Shown: positions 35,705 to 46,155, numbered from the stretch's first letter. The stretch is DNA of 64,000 nucleotides from Peribacillus frigoritolerans (GCF_004358755.1 NZ_SMZY01000002.1:1116001-1180000), one strand, 5' to 3'. Notes: a model not told the origin generated them from the sequence alone. Made by a program: numbers and translations.

Positions 35705-37375
35705 TCAGTTTGCTTTTCTTACCTCATCAGGCACAACTGCGTCATGCAGATGCGTTTGAAGCTTATCAACGTGCTGCTGCTTTTGTTCAGGAGTCCATTT
35801 CAATTTATCAGCCATGTAATTTGTGACTCCTTCCTGGTACGTTCTTGCCCAGTTAATATCAAAGTACACTGCACCCGTTCTTCTGACAAAAAAGTCTGAA
35901 GGAGTTGCTGTCATTTCCTCTGTCATTGCATAGTCAATCTCAGCAAGGATGTAAACGGGCAATCCATATCTTTGTGCAAGCGGTTTTAGCGTCTCCACTC
36001 TCTCAAACAGTGCATCTGCATTTGATCCGTATCGTCTTGATAAGTGCTTCGCCTGCATTTCAGTCAGTCCAAGGGACATGCCTTGTTCTGTTTTTGTTTT
36101 GACAAACGTTTCAAGACTTGCTGAACCGCCTACATGACCGCCTGAAATTGGCATGTTTCTTGTTTTGCATGCACCATAATCCTTTAGTCCTGCTTCTTTG
36201 AAATCTTTTACAATGAGGTCAATAATGTGCTCGGCCATTTTTCTGTAGCCTGTCAGTTTTCCGCCAGCAATCGTGATAAGCCCAGTTTCAGATGTCCAAA
36301 TTTCATCCTTCCTGGATATTTCAGAAGGATCTTTTCCGTCTTCATGAATAAGCGGTCGAATGCCGGCCCAGCTTGATTCAGCATCCTCTGCACGGATAGA
36401 GAGATCCGGGAACATATAGTTGATGGATTCAATCACATAGTCTCTGTCTTTCACCGTCATACGCGGATTTTTCGGATCTTCCTTGTAGACTGTATCTGTA
36501 GTGCCAACATAGGTTTTGCCGTCACGTGGGATTGCAAATACCATTCGTTTATCAGGCGTATCAAAATATATAGCCTGTTTTAATGGGAATTTGCTTTGAT
36601 CAAAGACTAAATGAATTCCTTTTGTCATCTGCAGGGATTTTCCATTTTTGGACTTATCCATTTCTCTCAGCTGATCGACCCAAGGACCTGCTGCATTAAT
36701 GATTTTCTTAGCATATACATCATATTTTTTTCCGGAAATCGTATCCACGATATGAACACCGATGACTTTTCCTTTTTCGTAAATAAACCCGTCCGCTTTT
36801 GCGTAGTTGACTGCGTCAGCACCGAAGCGCACAGCTTCTTTCATGACTTCGATTGTCAGTCTTGCATCATCTGTCCGGTATTCAACATAGTAGCCGCCGC
36901 CTTTTAGACCTTTTTTCTTCACAAGCGGCTCTTTCGCAAGAGTTTCTTTTGCGCTTAACATCTTTCTTCTTTCACCGCGTTTAACAGCTGCCAGGAAATC
37001 ATAGACACGAAGACCGATGGATGTTGAAAATGGGCCGAATGTGCCTCCTTTATGCATTGGGAGCAGCATCCATTCAGGAGTTGTTACATGGGGGCCGTTT
37101 TCATATACAATGGCTCTTTCTTTTCCGACCTCTGCAACCATCTTGACTTCGAATTGCTTGAGGTAGCGAAGACCGCCGTGAACAAGCTTGGTTGATCTGC
37201 TTGAAGTGCCGGCTGCAAAATCCTGCATCTCAACAAGACCGATTTTCATTCCCCTTGAAGCCGCATCCAGCGCAATTCCTGAACCGGTAATCCCTCCGCC
37301 AATAACAAAAACATCATACGTTTCCCGCGTCATTTTATTTAAGATATCGTGTCTTTTATCGCTTGAAAAAGTCAT
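35705..37375 (-). CDS. glpD: Aerobic glycerol-3-phosphate dehydrogenase
   Basis: Membrane-associated flavoenzyme oxidising glycerol 3-phosphate to dihydroxyacetone phosphate, passing electrons to menaquinone. 556 residues; FAD site YDVFVIGGGITGSGIALDAA near the N-terminus, AGTSSRSTKLVHGGLRYL next (typical GlpD), and the C-terminal DAO_C domain. It is preceded by a GlpP-type leader terminator, so expression should require glycerol 3-phosphate-activated GlpP. Order glpF-glpK-glpD-pgcA is that of B. subtilis. Confidence 0.97.
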   Translation of the reverse strand: MTFSSDKRHDILNKMTRETYDVFVIGGGITGSGIALDAASRGMKIGLVEMQDFAAGTSSRSTKLVHGGLRYLKQFEVKMVAEVGKERAIVYENGPHVTTPEWMLLPMHKGGTFGPFSTSIGLRVYDFLAAVKRGERRKMLSAKETLAKEPLVKKKGLKGGGYYVEYRTDDARLTIEVMKEAVRFGADAVNYAKADGFIYEKGKVIGVHIVDTISGKKYDVYAKKIINAAGPWVDQLREMDKSKNGKSLQMTKGIHLVFDQSKFPLKQAIYFDTPDKRMVFAIPRDGKTYVGTTDTVYKEDPKNPRMTVKDRDYVIESINYMFPDLSIRAEDAESSWAGIRPLIHEDGKDPSEISRKDEIWTSETGLITIAGGKLTGYRKMAEHIIDLIVKDFKEAGLKDYGACKTRNMPISGGHVGGSASLETFVKTKTEQGMSLGLTEMQAKHLSRRYGSNADALFERVETLKPLAQRYGLPVYILAEIDYAMTEEMTATPSDFFVRRTGAVYFDINWARTYQEGVTNYMADKLKWTPEQKQQHVDKLQTHLHDAVVPDEVRKAN

Positions 37376-37415
37376 TTGATATTCCTCCTAATATTTTCCA
37401 GAAGGGATTAAAAAA

Positions 37416-37489
37416 GAGGCCACAACAAGCTAGTGCAGCAATAAATGCCTGCTCTAGTGTTGTGGCCTCTCCCAATCTCCAACCGTTCT
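37416..37489 (-). promoter_or_regulatory. GlpP-controlled leader terminator of glpD
   Basis: The minus strand has GAACGGTTGGAGAT (37475-37489 region), then the hairpin GAGGCCACAAC ... GTTGTGGCCTC (37416-37469) and TTTTTT, all before the glpD start. The glpFK leader has the same order with a similar GAAACGGAGAT word, as expected for targets of the antiterminator GlpP. Confidence 0.8.
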
Positions 37490-37522
37490 ATTAACTTGAT
37501 GTTAGTATATCACAAGAAGTGT

Positions 37523-39031
<1,509 letters not shown>

Positions 39032-39047
39032 TTAATAGACTGCTGAT

Positions 39048-39863
39048 TTAATAGGCTGCTGATCTTTGTGTTGATTGTTTTTTAGTCATTGCAAAGACAA
39101 GTGAAAGCATGAAGACTAATGCTGCTGCTACATACCAAAAGGAATTATTCATAGTACCTTTAAACACGTAATTGTAAAAGACTGCGGCAAACGAGCCTCC
39201 CGCAAGCGGCGCAACAACTGGTATCCATGCATATTTCCAGTTCGAACTCCCTTTTCCTGCTATCGGAAGCACAAAATGTGCAAGTCTCGGTCCAAGGTCA
39301 CGGGCCGGGTTAATGGCATATCCAGTTGTACCTCCAAGCGATAAACCGATTGCAACTACAAGGAAACCTACGATAAGCGGATTTAAGCCTTCTGTAAATG
39401 TGTTCGCTCCGATTGCAAGCAATGTGAGCACAAAAATAAATGTTCCTAATGCTTCACTGATAAAGTTGGCAAAGTAATTTGGAATGGCAGGGCTTGTTGA
39501 AAAAACACTGAGCTTTGCCCCTTGATCTTCTGTTTCCCTCCAGTGCGGCAAGTACTGCAAGTATACCAGTACTGCTCCAAGGAATGCTCCAAGCATCTGG
39601 GCAACAATGTAGCCTGGCACTAGACTCCATTCAAAAGATCCTGAAAAGGCAAGCGCAAAGGTTACTGCAGGATTCAAATGCGCACCGCTTATTCCGCCGA
39701 CTGCATAGACAGCCATTGCAACGCCGAATCCCCAGCCCATCGTGATAACAATCCAGCCTGACTGATGAGCAAATGATTTTTTCAAGCTGACGCCGGCGCA
39801 GACGCCTCCTCCAAAAACAATCAATATCATTGTACCTATTACTTCTCCCCAAAAAGCCGTCAT
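39048..39863 (-). CDS. glpF: Glycerol uptake facilitator (aquaglyceroporin)
   Basis: About 271 residues, six spans, with both aquaporin boxes: SGAHLNPAVTFALAF in the first half and GYAINPARDLGPRLA in the second; the Asp after NPAR is typical of glycerol-conducting members. Start at 39863 is chosen for GGAGGAAA 8 nt upstream. First gene of glpFK. Its transcript starts at a promoter overlapped by a cre box and passes through a GlpP-dependent leader terminator. Confidence 0.95.
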   Translation of the reverse strand: MTAFWGEVIGTMILIVFGGGVCAGVSLKKSFAHQSGWIVITMGWGFGVAMAVYAVGGISGAHLNPAVTFALAFSGSFEWSLVPGYIVAQMLGAFLGAVLVYLQYLPHWRETEDQGAKLSVFSTSPAIPNYFANFISEALGTFIFVLTLLAIGANTFTEGLNPLIVGFLVVAIGLSLGGTTGYAINPARDLGPRLAHFVLPIAGKGSSNWKYAWIPVVAPLAGGSFAAVFYNYVFKGTMNNSFWYVAAALVFMLSLVFAMTKKQSTQRSAAY

Positions 39864-39904
39864 ATTTATTTCCTCCATTCTTATAAATGTGAGATAGGTT
39901 TGAA

Positions 39905-39985
39905 GAAAAAAAAATCCACAGCAAATGACTTTACATAAAAGTAAAGAACTGCTGTGGATCTCCGTTTCTCCATCACATTTATTAA
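39905..39985 (-). promoter_or_regulatory. GlpP-controlled leader terminator of glpFK
   Basis: Hairpin ATCCACAGCA ... TGCTGTGGAT (39914-39959) with an inner CTTTAC/GTAAAG stem, followed by at least eight T on the minus strand. Just before it on the transcript is GAGAAACGGAGAT, similar to the glpD leader and probably the GlpP contact region. Confidence 0.82.
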
Positions 39986-39994
39986 CTTGCCTTT

Positions 39995-40023
39995 ATGGTA
40001 CATGCTAATGAAAGCGGTGTCAA
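39995..40023 (-). promoter_or_regulatory. glpFK promoter with overlapping cre box
   Basis: TTGACA (40018-40023, minus strand), 17 bp, TACCAT. On the plus strand TGAAAGCGGTGTCA at 40009-40022 satisfies the CcpA cre consensus TGWNANCGNTNWCA at every defined position and overlaps the -35 box, so carbon catabolite repression of glycerol uptake is expected. Confidence 0.82.
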
Positions 40024-40033
40024 CAGAAATATA

Positions 40034-40594
40034 TTATAGTTTTTGATAATTTTTCCATAAATCCATTTCAGACGATGTAACGGCTGTCGCTCCTGCCTGA
40101 AGGGCTTTATGCACCTCTTCTGATGTTTTCACAAACCCTCCGGCAAAGATCGGAATACCTGTTTTCTCTTTAATCTCTTCGATTAAACTTGGGACAAGCC
40201 CGGGAAGAACCTCAATATAGTCAGGCTCTGTCCTTTTAATCAAATCAAGGCTTTTTTCAAGTGCGCTCGAATCAAGCAGGAACAGCCTCTGGATCGCATA
40301 GATTCCGCGCTGCTTTGCTTTTGCGATCACATTGGACCTTGTCGAAATTAATCCTGCAGGCTTTACCTCCTGGCAAATAAACTCGGCTGCATATTCATCG
40401 TGCTTCAGTCCCTGAATCAGATCGACGTGGATCAGCATTTTCTTGTTTGAAGAATTAGCAAGCCGGACAATATTCCGGACTTGGCCAAGGTGCGTATCAA
40501 GAAGTACGCCGTATGTATAAGGGCTTTCGAGAAAACGTTCAAACTGCTTCATATTGCGGATTGCAGGAAGAATCTGCTGGCCTTCAAAACTCAT
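40034..40594 (-). CDS. glpP: Glycerol-3-phosphate-responsive antiterminator
   Basis: 186-residue TIM-barrel-like protein that binds glycerol 3-phosphate and the glp leader RNAs, preventing termination. Recognised by [19 protein letters not shown] and [15 protein letters not shown]. Start at 40594 follows GGAGGA; an upstream in-frame ATG lies at the ribosome binding site itself. It sits directly upstream of glpF on the same strand, as in B. subtilis. Both expected targets (glpFK and glpD leaders) are visible in the window. Confidence 0.93.
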   Translation of the reverse strand: MSFEGQQILPAIRNMKQFERFLESPYTYGVLLDTHLGQVRNIVRLANSSNKKMLIHVDLIQGLKHDEYAAEFICQEVKPAGLISTRSNVIAKAKQRGIYAIQRLFLLDSSALEKSLDLIKRTEPDYIEVLPGLVPSLIEEIKEKTGIPIFAGGFVKTSEEVHKALQAGATAVTSSEMDLWKNYQKL

Positions 40595-40784
40595 AAATAA
40601 TCCTCCTTCCATTTATTAGTTAATTTTATAGATAAATGCATACAAGGAATGTACTATATACGGGATGACAACTCAAGGGGAATTCTATAGTTTGTGGATA
40701 TGGGCGCCTGCATTTCATGCGGAAGAGCATTTTCGCGTTGCATAATGTGTTTTGACACTCGTATTTCTGCGTCAACTCTTTAGT

Positions 40785-41072
40785 GCTACTACATTAAACG
40801 ATTCAAAGATTAAAAAGTGGCGTTATTTCCAGTAGGGCTGCCACTTTTAACAATGCAAAGCTTAAATTGTGGCGTCACTCCCCTTTGTGCTGCCACTTTT
40901 AACAGTTCAAAGCTTAAAAAATGGCGTTATTCACAGTAGGGCTGCCACTTTTAACGGTTCAAAGCTTAAATTGTGGCGTCACTCCCCTTAGTGCTGCCAC
41001 TTTTGATGGGGCAAAGTCCCAAAAGAAGGGGCTTTCCAATAAGTCAGTAAACAATGACCTTATGGACAGCCC
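40785..41072. repeat. Dispersed 52-bp-unit repeat element, copy 2 (four units)
   Basis: Reverse-complement relative of 16047-16221. Four successive units start near 40817, 40869, 40921 and 40973, exactly 52 bp apart; units 1 and 3 resemble each other, as do 2 and 4, so a 104-bp dimer has duplicated. Each can fold as AAGTGGC ... GCCACTT. The right end (41028-41072) is the GGGGCT...AGCCCC hairpin with ATAAGGTCA/TGACTTAT inside, matching the left end of copy 1. The element fills most of the 553-bp gap between glpP and yhcX; the rest holds the glpP promoter region. Confidence 0.8.
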
Positions 41073-41147
41073 CCATTTATGGATTTGCAGAAAATTCGTC
41101 GAATAATAATTTGATTTTTCAATAAAAATCCTCTTTACGATAAGAAC

Positions 41148-42692
41148 TTAATGCTTTTTATATCGAATTCCGTAGACGTCATGTCTGCGGTCTTTCAGCT
41201 GTCTGACCGTTCCGGACTGACGCTGCCTGCGGAGAATTTCCAGGTCCACATCACCAATTACAACCATTTCAATATTCGGATTGCATTCGCCTACTATGCC
41301 GTCTCTTGCAAATTCAAAATCCGACGGTGCAAAGATAGCAGATTGCGCGTACTGAATATCCATATTTTCTGTCTGAGGGAGATTTCCGACTGTGCCTGAA
41401 ATAACCGTATAAATCTGATTCTCCACTGCACGCGCCTGTGAGCAATAGCGGACACGCAGATAGCCCTGGCGATCTTCTGTACAAAATGGCGTAAAGATTA
41501 TTTTAGCACCTTTTTCAGTAGCAATGCGTGCAAGCTCAGGGAATTCAATGTCATAGCAGATTTGAATCGCAACTTTGCCGCAGTCCGTATCAAAGACTTT
41601 GACATCATCCCCTCTGCTGATTCCCCACCATTTGCGTTCATTTGGCGTGATATGAATTTTATATTGCTTTTCAATTGTGCCGTCTCTGCGGAAAAGGTAG
41701 GCAACGTTAAAGATCTTTCCGTTATCTTCCTCCACAAAGTGAGATCCGCCAACGATATTGACATTGTATTTCACGGCAAGCTCTGTAAAAAGACTAATGT
41801 ACTCTTCTGTATACTCAGTCAGCCTGCGGATCGCTCTGCTTGGTGATTTTTCATCCAAAAAGGACATTAACTGAGTTGTAAGCAATTCTGGGAATACCGC
41901 AAAATCAGCAGATGCATCAGATGCAACGTCTGTATAATATTCAACCTGGTTCGCAAATTCTTCAAATGAATTAATTTGTTTCATTTGATACTGCACAACA
42001 CAAATCCGCACCGGCAAAGCCGTTTTGTAGAAGCGTTTCGTATTTGGCAGGTAGTCGACATTGTTCCATTCCATCAGGGTGGCATATTTGCCTGAAGCAC
42101 GGTCATCTGGCAAATAGTTTGGGTTAATCCGCATAAGCGTAAATCCATTCAGCAGCTGAAACGAAAGAACGGGATCGTAAATTTTGTGATGGATGACCTC
42201 CTGTACATACTGTCGCGGAGACATTTCATTTTCGAACTTATGATAATTCGGGATTCTTCCCCCGATAATGATGCTTTTCAGATTCAGGCGTCTCGCAAGA
42301 TCCTTTCTTGCTTCATAAAGCCTGTGGCCGATTTTCATCCGGCGGTACTCAGGATGGACCATCACTTCAATTCCATACATATTGTAGCCGTCAGGATTAT
42401 GGTTTGATATATAGCCGTTATCCGTAATATCATCCCACGTGTGACGGTCATCATATTCATCAAAGTTAATGATCAGACTTGAGCATGAACCAATGATCTT
42501 GCCTTCAAATTCCGCACAGAACTGACCTTCCTGAAAATGCTCCAAATGACTTTCAAGATGCTCTCTTTCCCATGGAGCCATGCCTGGAAAGCATAATGCC
42601 TGCATCGCCAGTATTTCATCTATATCTTTTTCTTCAATATTTCTGATAATCATTTTTTTCTCAAATTTGGATAAATCAATTGTATCAGTCAA
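41148..42692 (-). CDS. yhcX: GNAT acetyltransferase fused to carbon-nitrogen hydrolase
   Basis: 514 residues in two domains. The N-terminal GNAT domain (about 14-190) has EVMVHPEYRRMKIGHRLYEA, the acetyl-CoA loop region. The C-terminal nitrilase-type domain (about 225-510) has the Glu-Lys-Cys triad in VFPELL, EKQYKIHITPNE and QICYDIEFPE, so an amide or nitrile hydrolase is expected. Matches B. subtilis YhcX, whose substrate is not established. Position next to glpP and yhcW is conserved. Confidence 0.92.
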   Translation of the reverse strand: MTDTIDLSKFEKKMIIRNIEEKDIDEILAMQALCFPGMAPWEREHLESHLEHFQEGQFCAEFEGKIIGSCSSLIINFDEYDDRHTWDDITDNGYISNHNPDGYNMYGIEVMVHPEYRRMKIGHRLYEARKDLARRLNLKSIIIGGRIPNYHKFENEMSPRQYVQEVIHHKIYDPVLSFQLLNGFTLMRINPNYLPDDRASGKYATLMEWNNVDYLPNTKRFYKTALPVRICVVQYQMKQINSFEEFANQVEYYTDVASDASADFAVFPELLTTQLMSFLDEKSPSRAIRRLTEYTEEYISLFTELAVKYNVNIVGGSHFVEEDNGKIFNVAYLFRRDGTIEKQYKIHITPNERKWWGISRGDDVKVFDTDCGKVAIQICYDIEFPELARIATEKGAKIIFTPFCTEDRQGYLRVRYCSQARAVENQIYTVISGTVGNLPQTENMDIQYAQSAIFAPSDFEFARDGIVGECNPNIEMVVIGDVDLEILRRQRQSGTVRQLKDRRHDVYGIRYKKH

Positions 42693-42756
42693 AAGAATCG
42701 CTCCTTTATGTAGTAACAGCAGTTTATTCCCTAATTATCCCGTTCCGAAACATTCT

Positions 42757-43419
42757 CTAGTTTCTTGATTCAATCAGCGAGATGACTTTTTCAAGCTCCA
42801 TTTCCGCCATCGATTCTAAACGGTGATCAGTTTCCCCAAACTCCAAATGAGCAGTTACACTGTTTGGAACAATGGTGCAGTACATGCCTGCTTTTTTAGC
42901 GGCAAGTGCTCCGTTTGCGGAATCTTCAAAAGCCAGACACTCGCTTGGCTTAACACCGAGGCATTTAGCTGCTTCTATGTACAATGCAGGATCCGGTTTA
43001 ACGAAGTCAACATGATCGGAGGTACGGATACACTCAAAATAATCAATTAGATTCAAGCTTTTTAAATATGTTGATACCCATTCATAGCTTGAACTGGATG
43101 CCAGTCCGATTTTCAGACCCAACTCCTTTGCAGCCGTTAAATAAGCCTCTACACCCGGTCTTGCAGCTTCAGCTGATATTCTTTTTTCAAACTTTTCTTT
43201 TTGCAGGCGTGTTAAATGCTCATGATCAACTGATCTTCCGATTTGTTCTTCCAAGTACACAAGCGGATTAAAATCTGATGCAGTTCCTATCACTTTCCCC
43301 CATACTGACATTGGCAATTCACTGCCCTGTTCTTTAAAAATTTCCTGGAGAACTTCATATTCATGCGTTTCGGTGTCAAGAATCAACCCGTCAAAATCAA
43401 AAATAATCGCTTTAATCAT
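42757..43419 (-). CDS. yhcW: HAD-superfamily phosphatase, beta-phosphoglucomutase/phosphoglycolate phosphatase-like
   Basis: About 220 residues. HAD motif I FDFDGLILDTE at the N-terminus, motif II LASSSSYEW, motif III lysine in DFVKPDPALY and motif IV CLAFEDSANGALAAKKAG, with a helical cap after motif I. I start at 43419 (MIKAIIFDFDG), preceded by AGGGGGAAG; the longer frame adds repeat-derived sequence. The substrate is unknown; synteny with yhcX and yhcV supports the name. Confidence 0.9.
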   Translation of the reverse strand: MIKAIIFDFDGLILDTETHEYEVLQEIFKEQGSELPMSVWGKVIGTASDFNPLVYLEEQIGRSVDHEHLTRLQKEKFEKRISAEAARPGVEAYLTAAKELGLKIGLASSSSYEWVSTYLKSLNLIDYFECIRTSDHVDFVKPDPALYIEAAKCLGVKPSECLAFEDSANGALAAKKAGMYCTIVPNSVTAHLEFGETDHRLESMAEMELEKVISLIESRN

Positions 43420-43469
43420 GCATCTTCCCCCTGTCATTTTATGTTCATTATATAACGTAAGAAGAAAAC

Positions 43470-43590
43470 AAGAAAAGCGCAAGCGCCCGTTTAGCGCAGG
43501 CATGACAGATAAGGATCCGCCAGTAAAGGCGCTTTTTGCCTTTACTGGCGGATCCGTTCTGGCCGAGGAGTTGGGCGATTCCGCTCGCCA
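43470..43590. repeat. Dispersed GCGCCCGTTTAGC...TTCTGGCCGAGG repeat
   Basis: Contains GCGCAAGCGCCCGTTTAGC, GACAGATAAGGATCCGCCAG, an internal hairpin (CGCCAGTAAAGGCG / CGCCTTTACTGGCG type) and GATCCGTTCTGGCCGAGG. The closest relative is 60522-60660; a partial one is at 23577-23660. No coding function is supported. Confidence 0.75.
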
Positions 43591-43630
43591 TCGAAGCGCA
43601 AAATTTTATACTTTCTTATCTTTAAAAAAG

Positions 43631-43662
43631 AGAGCACCTGCTTGTCCTTTGCAGGTGCCTCC
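43631..43662 (-). terminator. Terminator of the CBS-domain gene
   Basis: GCACCTGC ... GCAGGTGC hairpin ending in TCTCTTTTTT on the minus strand, right after the stop at 43667. Confidence 0.82.
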
Positions 43663-43666
43663 CTTT

Positions 43667-44086
43667 TTAGTGCTGTTCAGAAATGTTAGTCAATGCTTGG
43701 CCTGCAGCTTCATTAGACATTTGATCAGTTGCAAGGTCACCCAGTGCAACATAGCCCACAAGCTGATTATTTTCAACAATCGGCAAGCGGCGGATCTGAT
43801 TTGATGCCATCAGCTGCGCTGCTTCTTCACTGCTCATGTCAGGTGTTCCCGTCACAAGGTTTGAAGACATAACATCTGCCACTTTCGTATCATTGGACAT
43901 TCCGTGTGCTGTTGAACGGAGCGTAATATCCCGATCTGTAATGACTCCTTTTACCTGACCGCCATCCACAACTGGAATGGACCCGACATTTTGGCTGCTC
44001 ATCAATTCTGCAGCTTCCTGAATGCTTTGCGAGGAAGAAATCGTAACAAGATCTTTCGTCATACTTTCTCTAATAGATGAATTCAA
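43667..44086 (-). CDS. yhcV: Tandem CBS-domain protein
   Basis: 139 residues consisting of two CBS modules (about 5-60, with IQEAAELMSSQNVGSIPVVD, and 75-130, with EEAAQLMASNQIRRLPIVE). Such stand-alone CBS pairs bind adenine nucleotides and often regulate a partner; none is evident here. The start is TTG at 44086, 10 nt after AAAGGAG, giving the length of B. subtilis YhcV; the longer frame to 44161 would add a non-conserved stretch. Confidence 0.88.
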   Translation of the reverse strand: MNSSIRESMTKDLVTISSSQSIQEAAELMSSQNVGSIPVVDGGQVKGVITDRDITLRSTAHGMSNDTKVADVMSSNLVTGTPDMSSEEAAQLMASNQIRRLPIVENNQLVGYVALGDLATDQMSNEAAGQALTNISEQH

Positions 44087-44247
44087 CTTAAAACAGCTCC
44101 TTTCAGCTAATAGTATGTGCAGGAAGACCGCTTTTTCTCTTAGAAAATGTGACCTTTTCACACATTTAAATCCATGTTCTGAACGAGCAGGATTTGTTAT
44201 TTGTATTCCCCCCCCTTTTTCATTAAGATAAGGAAGAGGTGTTCTGA

Positions 44248-44669
44248 ATGAACGGTTTTGAAAGAAGAAAGCAGATTAAAATGGAGCAAATTCAAAAAGC
44301 GGCTTTTCAGCTTTTTTCACAATATGGAATAAATAAAGTTAACATACAGGAAATCGCAGCTGCTGCGAATGTTTCCCAGGTAACCATCTATAATTATTAA
44401 GGCAGCAAGGATTCGTTAGCGATACAAGTCATTAAACGATTTTTTCAGGTAATCAATCCATTCCTCTTTTCAAAAGCTTCATTGAAAGCGGGAAAAAAGA
44501 AGGGCACATCAGAGATGATCTTTCATTTGAAACGATCATGTTTTACTTTAATATGTTTGCTTCAGAGGTATATAAACATCCGGAATTTATTTTGGACAAC
44601 CATAAAGACCGGAATAAAATGACGAAAGAATTTCTGCATTTATTTTTTTATGGTGTAACAGGAAAATAA
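44248..44669 (+). pseudogene. Broken TetR/AcrR-family regulator
   Basis: The first 50 codons form a normal TetR DNA-binding domain (IQKAAFQLFSQYGINKVNIQ, EIAAAANVSQVTIYNY), then TAA at 44398 stands where family members have Phe. After GSKDSLAIQVIKRFF the frame shifts: the C-terminal part (SGKKEGHIRDDLSFETIMFY to FFYGVTGK, stop 44667) is in another frame, and the middle of the ligand domain is missing, implying a deletion near 44450-44475. A proper ribosome binding site remains. The original target is unknown. Confidence 0.85.
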
Positions 44670-44732
44670 ACATGGTCTGAGCTGCAAATGTTGGGTTTCT
44701 TTTTTCGATTTTATGCTGTCTGAATGTTTGAT

Positions 44733-44761
44733 TTTACAAGTCTCTGAACGAGGACTATAAT
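44733..44761 (+). promoter_or_regulatory. Promoter of bdbC
   Basis: TTTACA (44733-44738), 17 bp, TATAAT (44756-44761), followed by GGAGAGG and the GTG start at 44797. Confidence 0.7.
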
Positions 44762-44796
44762 ATGTAGTGTAAACTCATGAATGGAGAGGCGATAGT

Positions 44797-45234
44797 GTGT
44801 CAGAGAAACTCAAAAAGTACATAGAGAATCAATTATTTATTGCATGGGCGGCTTCATTCATCTCGATGCTTGGGAGCTTATATTTCTCAGAAATCATGAA
44901 ATTCATTCCGTGTGAGCTCTGCTGGTATCAGCGGATCTTAATGTATCCGCTAGTAGTCATTCTTGGAATTGCGATCTATAAAAAAGATTACCAAATTGCG
45001 TTTTATTCAATGATTTTGTCAGGAATCGGCGGCACGATTTCCATTTATCATTATGCCGTTCAAAAGATTGACTTTGTAGGCGAAAATTCGGCATCCTGCG
45101 GCATTGTTCCCTGCACAGGAGAATACATCAACTGGTTGGGATTTATTACGATTCCATTTCTCGCACTGATCGGCTTTACCGTTATTTTTGCAGCAAGCTT
45201 GAATATTTACAGAAAAATGAAAGTAGGTCGTTAA
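44797..45234 (+). CDS. bdbC: DsbB-like thiol-disulfide oxidoreductase BdbC
   Basis: 145-residue membrane protein with four spans. It carries the two DsbB-type cysteine pairs: CELC in FIPCELCWYQRILMYPL and SCGIVPC in the second external loop. Such proteins reoxidise an extracytoplasmic thiol oxidase with quinone as acceptor. GTG start with GGAGAGG in front. The next gene, 1 nt on, encodes a CxxC thioredoxin-like protein, its probable partner. Confidence 0.92.
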   Translation: MSEKLKKYIENQLFIAWAASFISMLGSLYFSEIMKFIPCELCWYQRILMYPLVVILGIAIYKKDYQIAFYSMILSGIGGTISIYHYAVQKIDFVGENSASCGIVPCTGEYINWLGFITIPFLALIGFTVIFAASLNIYRKMKVGR

Positions 45235-45235
45235 T

Positions 45236-45700
45236 ATGAAAAAGCTTTTAATATTTGCAGGTATATTTATCGTATTGTTTGGCGGTCTGGCATTTGTAAC
45301 AAACTATCAGCAAACAGAAAAGGCGGAAGGCAATCCATACGGCAAGGACAAGCTGAATCCTGCTACCGTTGACCAGCTTGATGATCCAAATTATCAGAAC
45401 ATCATCCTTCCTGAAGAAGTAGATGAAAAGATGAATAAAAAAGAGGATTTTGTCGTTTACTACTTCAGCCCAACTTGTGAACACTGCAAAAAAACAACTC
45501 CTGAATTAATGCCTGCTGCAGAAGAAACTGGAGTAGAAATCGGTCAATTCAACCTGCTTGAATTTGAAGACGGATGGCAGCAATACGGAATCGAAGCTAC
45601 GCCAACACTTGTGCGCTATCAGGATGGAGAAGAAGTTGAACGTGTAGAAGGGTATAATGATGGAGCTTATTTTAAAGATTTGCTGAGTAAATGGAAATAA
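45236..45700 (+). CDS. Membrane-anchored thioredoxin-like protein (BdbC partner)
   Basis: 154 residues: N-terminal membrane anchor (LLIFAGIFIVLFGGLAFV) and an extracytoplasmic thioredoxin fold with active site SPTCEHCKKT (around residue 82) and cis-Pro loop EATPTLVRY. It lacks the helical insertion of DsbA/BdbD, so it is closer to BdbA/small thioredoxin types. Gap to bdbC is 1 nt, so co-translation is likely and BdbC probably sets its redox state. A bidirectional terminator follows. Confidence 0.87.
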   Translation: MKKLLIFAGIFIVLFGGLAFVTNYQQTEKAEGNPYGKDKLNPATVDQLDDPNYQNIILPEEVDEKMNKKEDFVVYYFSPTCEHCKKTTPELMPAAEETGVEIGQFNLLEFEDGWQQYGIEATPTLVRYQDGEEVERVEGYNDGAYFKDLLSKWK

Positions 45701-45723
45701 GATTAAACGATAGGAATATCAGT

Positions 45724-45755
45724 AAAAAAGGGTACACGGCCGTGTACCCTTTTTT
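45724..45755. terminator. Bidirectional terminator between convergent genes
   Basis: AAAAAAGGGTACACGG directly followed by its complement CCGTGTACCCTTTTTT, a perfect 32-bp palindrome shared by the thioredoxin-like gene and yhcU. Confidence 0.92.
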
Positions 45756-46155
45756 ATACAATCCACTTATTTGCCGGTTTTCCGTACTTGCTGACTTCTT
45801 CAGCCTTCTCTTTTGAAGAAAGAAAATGATCAAATGTAAGGGGAAATTGATAGCCGTACTGTTTTAAGATATTGATATTCCGGTCATAAAGGTCCCTGTG
45901 TTCCTCTTCTGATTGCTGATCCAAATGATTGAGCAATGCCGTCAGCGCTTGAAGACTGGACATGATCTGAAAGGCTTCTTTTAGTGTGCCATTATACTGC
46001 ATTTCTTCTGTTTGAGGCTTTAATACTGAAAGCTCATCCAGCTGATCAATGGTTTCATCTGAAAAGTACTGCGGGAATACTTCTTCATACATATTTTCAA
46101 TCAGTTCTTCAATGTACTGCTCCTGCTCTTCGGTTGATGCAAAAACGATTCTCAA
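45754..46155 (-). CDS. yhcU: YhcU-family protein (DUF5365)
   Basis: 133 residues, acidic and mostly helical (EEQEQYIEELIENMYEEVFP; SSLQALTALLNHLDQQSEEE). I recognise it as the YhcU family of Bacillus, of unknown function. No membrane span or motif for catalysis is visible. It is divergent from the pseudouridine synthase gene yhcT, as expected from the conserved neighbourhood. Confidence 0.8.
   Translation of the reverse strand: MRIVFASTEEQEQYIEELIENMYEEVFPQYFSDETIDQLDELSVLKPQTEEMQYNGTLKEAFQIMSSLQALTALLNHLDQQSEEEHRDLYDRNINILKQYGYQFPLTFDHFLSSKEKAEEVSKYGKPANKWIV

Noticed and set aside
43373-43804. 143-codon plus-strand frame
   Set aside because: Runs antisense through yhcW start, the dispersed repeat, the terminator and the yhcV end; not a coherent protein.
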